From Sambucus nigra (taxonomy: Eukaryota; Streptophyta; Magnoliopsida; Dipsacales; Adoxaceae), in NCBI GenBank assembly GCA_949130495.1, contig CASBWL010000433.1, positions 310,001-374,000 on the forward strand: a stretch of 64,000 nucleotides of DNA, given 5' to 3'. The notes beneath the pieces are model-generated. The model ran no database searches and was not told where the DNA came from. It saw nothing but the letters and a program-made list of their open reading frames with translations. How positions within the stretch are numbered: position 1 is the stretch's first letter; every line of letters begins with the position of its first letter. The translations under genes were made by a program, and so were the position numbers. Shown piece after piece: positions 59,706 to 64,000 of this stretch.

Positions 59706-60563
59706 TTACTGTCTTTGCCCTAACCCCAGTCTGGGCATAAAGTGCATGTTTCTGAACATTTGAATCACATTGTCATTTCCATGAGGGTTATATTCTGGAT
59801 AAACCCTTTCTTTGAAACCGTTCGTTGTCGGCAGTAGGACTGGCTCGACTCGGAATCCTGATAGAAGCATATCATTTGATTCGTGTTGTATCTCAAGAAT
59901 TGGACTGCTGGTGCTCACCCCCTCAACATTTTCATTGTCACCCAAAATGGTGATGACTCTCCCATCGGTAAAAAACTTCAATTTATGATGGAGTGAGGAA
60001 GACACGCCCTTGATACTGTGGAGCCGGGGGTGTCCGAGCAACAGGTTGAAACAGTCTGGGATGTCTATGACTTGGAATTCAATGACAGGGTTTATAGGGA
60101 CAACACCTATTGCAAGTTTTATGGACCCCATCACCTCACGATGGGTATTATCGTAAGCACACGCAGCGACGGAGGTTGGAGCGAGGTCGCTTTCTTTCAG
60201 GCCTAAACACTTGAAGGTTCTCAATGGGCAAACATTTAAGGCGGATCCGTTATCGACAAGAGAGAGTGACACAGCCTTCCCCATAACTTCGACTGATATA
60301 TTGAGTGCATGATTGTGATTTGGCCCAATTCTGGGGACTTCTTCTTAAAAAAATGATAGCATTCGGGTAGAGGTTAAGGATCCAACCAGATTTACCGCTT
60401 CTTCTGGTGTGGTAGAAGGAGGAACTATGGGTCCAGTGAGAAGCTTGATTAAAGCATTTCTGTGCAGTTGGGAAGACATGAAAAGCCCCCATGGAGTGAT
60501 GTTAGCTTGGGTTTTCTTCAGTTGATCAAGGATCTTGCTCTCCTCGATGGTTATCTCTGTCAT
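59706..60563 (-). pseudogene. Element D aspartic protease
   Basis: 60345-60563 reads ILDQLKKTQANITPWGLFMS, the conserved segment before the Tat protease. After a stop, the protease runs from MGKAVSLSLVDNGSALNVCP (active-site loop D-N-G-S, lineage-typical in place of D-S/T-G) through IEFQVIDIPDCFNLLLGHP to 59706. The 192-codon part 59706-60284 is open. Confidence 0.8.
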
Positions 60564-60848
60564 AGGAAGGTTTTTAACGCCCTTCTCTTTGTCATTTGCA
60601 GGTAGTGAGCTTGGAGCCTAGTAATGTCTCCTTGATCTGGTCAAGTGATTTACTGATCAATGGAAGAACATGAATCCCATTTCCTCATCAATCTCAGGTG
60701 GTTCTGCCACCCTGTTTATTTCTACGAGGAGTTTTTCAAATGATACCATCCCACATATGTCTGCTACTAGGTCAGCTCTTCCTGAAGCTTATTCTTCACT
60801 CGAGTCTTCGAATTCTTCCTCCCATTCGGTGGTGGAAACTCTGTTTTT

Positions 60849-62725
60849 TCATGTAAAGTTGATGCATTCCACAACTTCAACGGCTTCTTCATACAAGTTC
60901 TCCCATTCCGTGGGGATATGTGTGATTGAAGGGACCAAGCGCCCTTGTAGCTTCAAAGTGTCAAGTAACCCGATGATACTGCAAATGCTGTTGGTTTGCC
61001 CGAACAATTCTGCCATAGTCTGGACAACATCATCTAGGCTGACTTCATTGGTTGGTACCACCCACTTGTTTGAATCTCGGTCCCATTCTTGTGCCTCCAA
61101 AAATAGTGTACTGAATCTCTGGCAATCGATGACCATCTGTGAGGGCAATTTCATCCCGAACTCTAGGAGTTAGTTTAACACCTCTGACAATTCCATACTT
61201 CCATTTTCAGAATGGGTACGAACATCGATGCATGCTTTGGTAAGGAGTGACAGTACCTGATCTGCGAGGCTAGTAGGGTGTAGGAGGAAATATGGGCAAG
61301 TTTGAAGAGGTTTAGGAGAGTATATGGGTGTGATTTGAGTTGAGGGATCGAAATCTGGGTTTTCTTCCAAGAAGATGGCATTGGTGTGATTTGGGAGTGG
61401 GTTGTGAGTAGTGTTTGGCTTAGGATTAGCTGGTGGGGCGATGGTACCCCGGTCAATGAGATCTTGGATTATGTTCCGAAGGTGAAAGCATTGGTCGGTA
61501 GTATGGTCAGCAGTTTGGTGGAAGGCACAATGAGCATCGATCTTGAAGTTTCTTGGGAGTGGGTTTGGCAATGGACATGGATCCATGGTTTGATGAGGTT
61601 TCGACTTAACAGGGCTTAGTAAACTTTGGAGAGGGGAGCATGGAGCTCAGTATATTCCCTTCGGATGGGGGTAGGGCAGCTTTCTGGTGCCCATGACGTG
61701 GTTGGTTGAGAGATGTTGTTGATGGTCGAAACGGTAGCACTGGCAGGCTTGTCATACTTTCTAGGGGTGAACTGTCCGGACACCATCTTTGGTTCAACCT
61801 CTGTTTTATCGAGGCTCTCCTCGATTTCCACTCCAGCCTCCCTGAGAGATCGGAAGTGGGGATAGTATTTTCCTCCTATCGTCGCTCGGACATGGGGCAA
61901 GAAGTTTTTCTTCACTATGTTGACCTGTTCTTCTTCAGATGGCCGATTGGTCATGGTAGCTGCTCGCTCTCTCCACCGAGTTATGAAGTTACTAACTCAT
62001 TCTCCTGGATTCTATTTAAGCAACTCTAAATCACGACGGGTGACCTCAAGCTCTTTATTGTATTTGTACTGTGACATGAATTCTCGGGCTACATCCTCCC
62101 AGCTACGGATTCTGGATTCCTCAAGAGATAAAAACCATCGGAGGGCACTATCCTTTAAAGTTTGCTGAAACAATTGGGCCATCACTTCTTCAGAAGACCC
62201 TAGTAGAGTCATGGAATGATGATAACTGCGAAGATGAACAATTGGGGGTCCACTCCCTCTGAACTTCTCGATATTTGGCATCTTGAACTTCTCGGGTAAC
62301 CTCGCTTTAGGATAAGGAGTCATGTGGGTGTAGTCCATATAATTCCTAGAGATCCTAACTTGGTCAAACTTCTTAGTGAGCATCTTGAGATCCTCTTTGA
62401 CTTTATCCAACTCCTCCTCATTTGGATCAGCGACTACAGGTAGGTTAGCCATAGGCTGAGCAATGTTTGGCATTGGAAGCTGGGCAGGCGGCGGCCCATT
62501 GACAGGTGGGGCACTTGGAGCTTGATAATATTCTTTTGAAACCCAGATAGTCTCAGGTAGATCTATAGAACAATGGAATAGGTCCTCGGGCTCTTGAGGA
62601 ATAGGAACTTGGTTTTGTTGCATCTCTTGGACCTCGGTTTGGAGGTTATCAATCTTGGACACGAGCTGAGCTAGGACTATCGTCAGATCTGATTGTATGA
62701 CTGGTGCTTGATCTGTATTCTCCAT
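60849..62725 (-). pseudogene. Element D gag
   Basis: Start chosen at MENTDQAPVIQ (62723-62725), since the upstream codons are a 32-bp repeat. The capsid domain contains VHLRSYHHSMTLLGSSEEVM, AQLFQQTLKDSALRWFLSL, EFMSQYKYN and, after TAG and TGA near 62005, FITRWRERAATM. 61170-61586 holds the nucleocapsid-like CAFHQTADHTTDQCFHLRN and NPLPRNFKIDAHC. 60849-61154 is a 101-codon open stretch of unknown role (DCQRFSTLFLEAQEWDRD) between gag and protease. A shift lies near 61620. Confidence 0.8.
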
Positions 62726-62887
62726 GGAAGATGGATGGATTCCGGACTCGGAAGAAGTAGTAGAAAAATGGATGAAACTCCGGGGTGATTTTACTAAAGA
62801 TCGAAGCCAATAGGGAGCCAGACCAAGGGCTTGCGATCGACCTGAGAAGGCATAGGATGAGATTTTTTTTTTTAAAAAGGAAGAATT

Positions 62888-63020
62888 ATTTTTGGATTTT
62901 CGATAAAGAAGGGAGAAATGTTTTTGGATTTTTGATAAAGAAGGGAGAAATGTTTTTGGATTTTTGCTAAAGAGGGTAGAAATATTTTTGGATTTTTGAT
63001 AAAGAAGGGAGAAATGTTTT
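62888..63020. repeat. 32-bp tandem repeat upstream of gag
   Basis: Four copies of GAAATGTTTTTGGATTTTTG plus ATAAAGAAGGGA, with starts at 62915, 62947, 62979 and 63011 exactly 32 bases apart, and a diverged one before. Because 32 is not a multiple of 3, the open frame through it reads the repeat in rotating frames (QKHFSLLY, then FLPSLSK and so on). Confidence 0.93.
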
Positions 63021-63367
63021 TGCAGACGCAACTCAGCAGGATTATTATGTTTTCACTTGTATTTAATTATCCTAAATGCAATGCCAGACAGGACCCGAGC
63101 CTGGAGAAGTGGGGGTCTTAATATATGCAAAGCTACGGTTTGGACTTGTAACCAGGCTCACGGACAGCGTCCCGTTTTAAAAATGCCCAAAAATTGGGCG
63201 GCAGGCCGACCCAGAATTTCAGCAAGTTTCAGGTTGAAACTGGCAATCTAATGTGTGTGTCCTAGGTCTGACACCTATATGCGGGTATGCAGTTGATTGG
63301 GTGAATCGGTAGGGGTTCCCCCATTTGGCGTTACTTCCACGATATACGTCTTGCTCTTGCGGGTAAT
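63021..63367 (-). other. Leader region of element D
   Basis: No gene. On the minus strand CCAGGCTCGGGTCCTGTCTG near 63085-63104 is GC-rich. No clear tRNA primer site or LTR end was recognised. Confidence 0.4.
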
Positions 63368-63570
63368 CGATACGTGTGGACAAGCCATTTGATATACGTG
63401 AGTGTATGTGAATTGCCTCACTGTATACCTCGTGGGGACGGTACGTGTGAGAGAAAATTTGATATATTCGACGTACGTGAACGAATTCCCTGCAATATAC
63501 CTCCCGTCATGAATTCGGTCAAACGATACGATGCGGGGGAACCGTTCGATATACGTCGAAGGTACTTGGC
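63368..63570. repeat. Three diverged ~70-85-bp repeats with GATATACGT core
   Basis: Blocks begin CGATACGTGTGG (63368), CGGTACGTGTGAG (63439) and CGATACGATGCGG (63525). Each continues into TTTGATATACGTGA, TTTGATATATTCGACGTACG or TTCGATATACGTCGAAG. The CACTGTATACCTCGTG and TGCAATATACCTCCCGT tails also correspond. They lie in the leader of element D. Confidence 0.6.
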
Positions 63571-64000
63571 CATTGGAAGGTGAGAGTCATATCGCTTAGG
63601 CTAACTGCGACCTGTCGGACCAGCGCCCATCACGAAGTGACCCTCCAATTACTGGGTAAAATTTGGTCAATATCAATGCTCTTTGGTGATGTCTTGTGAA
63701 TCATGCATGATTCTCTTATTAGTATCTTATGATAAGAATGCCTTTCTTGATTATGCCAAACAAGGAGCAAAGTACAAGTACCCCAAAAGTTACACCAAGT
63801 ATGGATGGGTGACGCGTGCAACATGGGGATATACATGTGATCCTAGGTGCACGTGGTGTGAAGTGCACATGGAGAAATTTTTACAAGTGTGTGAACATAA
63901 GCATAAGTATGGGATACATATGAGAAATGGGAACTTACAAATATAGGTGAAACATAAGCAAATATAGCATTCATGTAAATAGAGTCAAGACCACAAAAAA
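63571..64000. other. Unassigned sequence to the window end
   Basis: No recognisable protein. The short plus-strand frame at 63683-63946 has no known motif. It may belong to the leader or 5' LTR of element D. Confidence 0.4.

Larger units (their letters stand above)
41115..64000 (-). mobile_element. Element D: Ogre/Tat-type Ty3/gypsy retrotransposon, split by element C
   Basis: On the minus strand, from right to left: leader, gag, protease, RT, RNase H, a second RNase H, integrase, a 3' region with two antisense genes, an 80-bp tandem array, and the 3' LTR. The second RNase H between the first one and integrase, and the antisense genes between pol and 3' LTR, are marks of the Tat lineage. Element C interrupts it at 48541-55678. 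The 5' LTR is not seen and probably lies past 64000. The left edge falls between 41110 and 41150. All genes carry stops or shifts. Confidence 0.8.

Noticed and set aside
55701..62725. Plus-strand ORFs across 56.5-62.2 kb (for example 57188-57568, 58030-58536, 60670-61173)
   Set aside because: Shadows of the minus-strand gag-pol frames of element D.

Overview
The window reads as plant nuclear DNA, most likely a dicot, from a heterochromatic, transposon-dense stretch. Signs are initiator-Met-tRNA primer sites next to LTRs, plant-specific Ty3/gypsy and Ty1/copia proteins, a hAT MITE, a tRNA-derived SINE candidate, long dinucleotide and trinucleotide arrays, and a broken cellulose-synthase-like (Csl) gene fragment. 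I found no intact host gene. Almost every coding stretch belongs to a retroelement and carries stops or frameshifts.

Layout. (1) 0.1-18 kb is a nest. A minus-strand retroelement coding for a PF04195-type (putative gypsy type transposon) protein has its C-terminal part at 0.1-2.3 kb and a probable N-terminal part at 16.4-17.3 kb. Between them lies a probable Tekay-like solo LTR (2.6-4.6 plus 15.2-16.4 kb). That LTR is itself split by element A (4617-15228), an LTR element with perfect 5-bp target duplications (ATGTC), 3.6-3.7 kb LTRs, an initiator-Met primer site and a 3.2 kb internal region without usable genes (LARD-like). (2) 18-20.7 kb is AT-rich with nothing recognised. (3) 20.7-25.7 kb is a decayed minus-strand Ty1/copia element. 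(4) 25.8-27.2 kb holds a SINE candidate, a perfect 57-bp inverted repeat, and the 5' part of a CslG/E-like gene with a 179-bp hAT MITE inside its coding exon. (5) 30-38 kb is a decayed minus-strand Ty3/gypsy chromovirus (gag, protease, RT, integrase). (6) 38-41.1 kb is a plus-strand PF04195-type gene, cut at 41.1 kb by element D. (7) 41.1-64 kb is element D, a minus-strand Ogre/Tat-type Ty3/gypsy element. It has gag, protease, RT, two RNase H domains and integrase, and in its 3' part two genes in antisense orientation (a plant-mobile-domain protein with introns, and a DUF7745-like protein), an 80-bp tandem array and a 3' LTR. (8) Element C (48541-55678) is inserted in D with perfect GGGTA duplications. 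It is a Sirevirus-like Ty1/copia element that codes only for Gag.

The most interesting pattern cuts across families. Each of several unrelated LTRs carries a cluster of short CpG-containing palindromes (GATCGATC, TTCGAACGA, or GCCGATCGGC/CCTATCGG type). In most cases it lies upstream of a TATA-like box in the element's own orientation. A copia LTR and an unrelated gypsy LTR share the same palindrome word, and one antisense gene of element D has the same kind of cluster as D's own LTR. I propose these as LTR promoter modules that turn over independently of the surrounding LTR.
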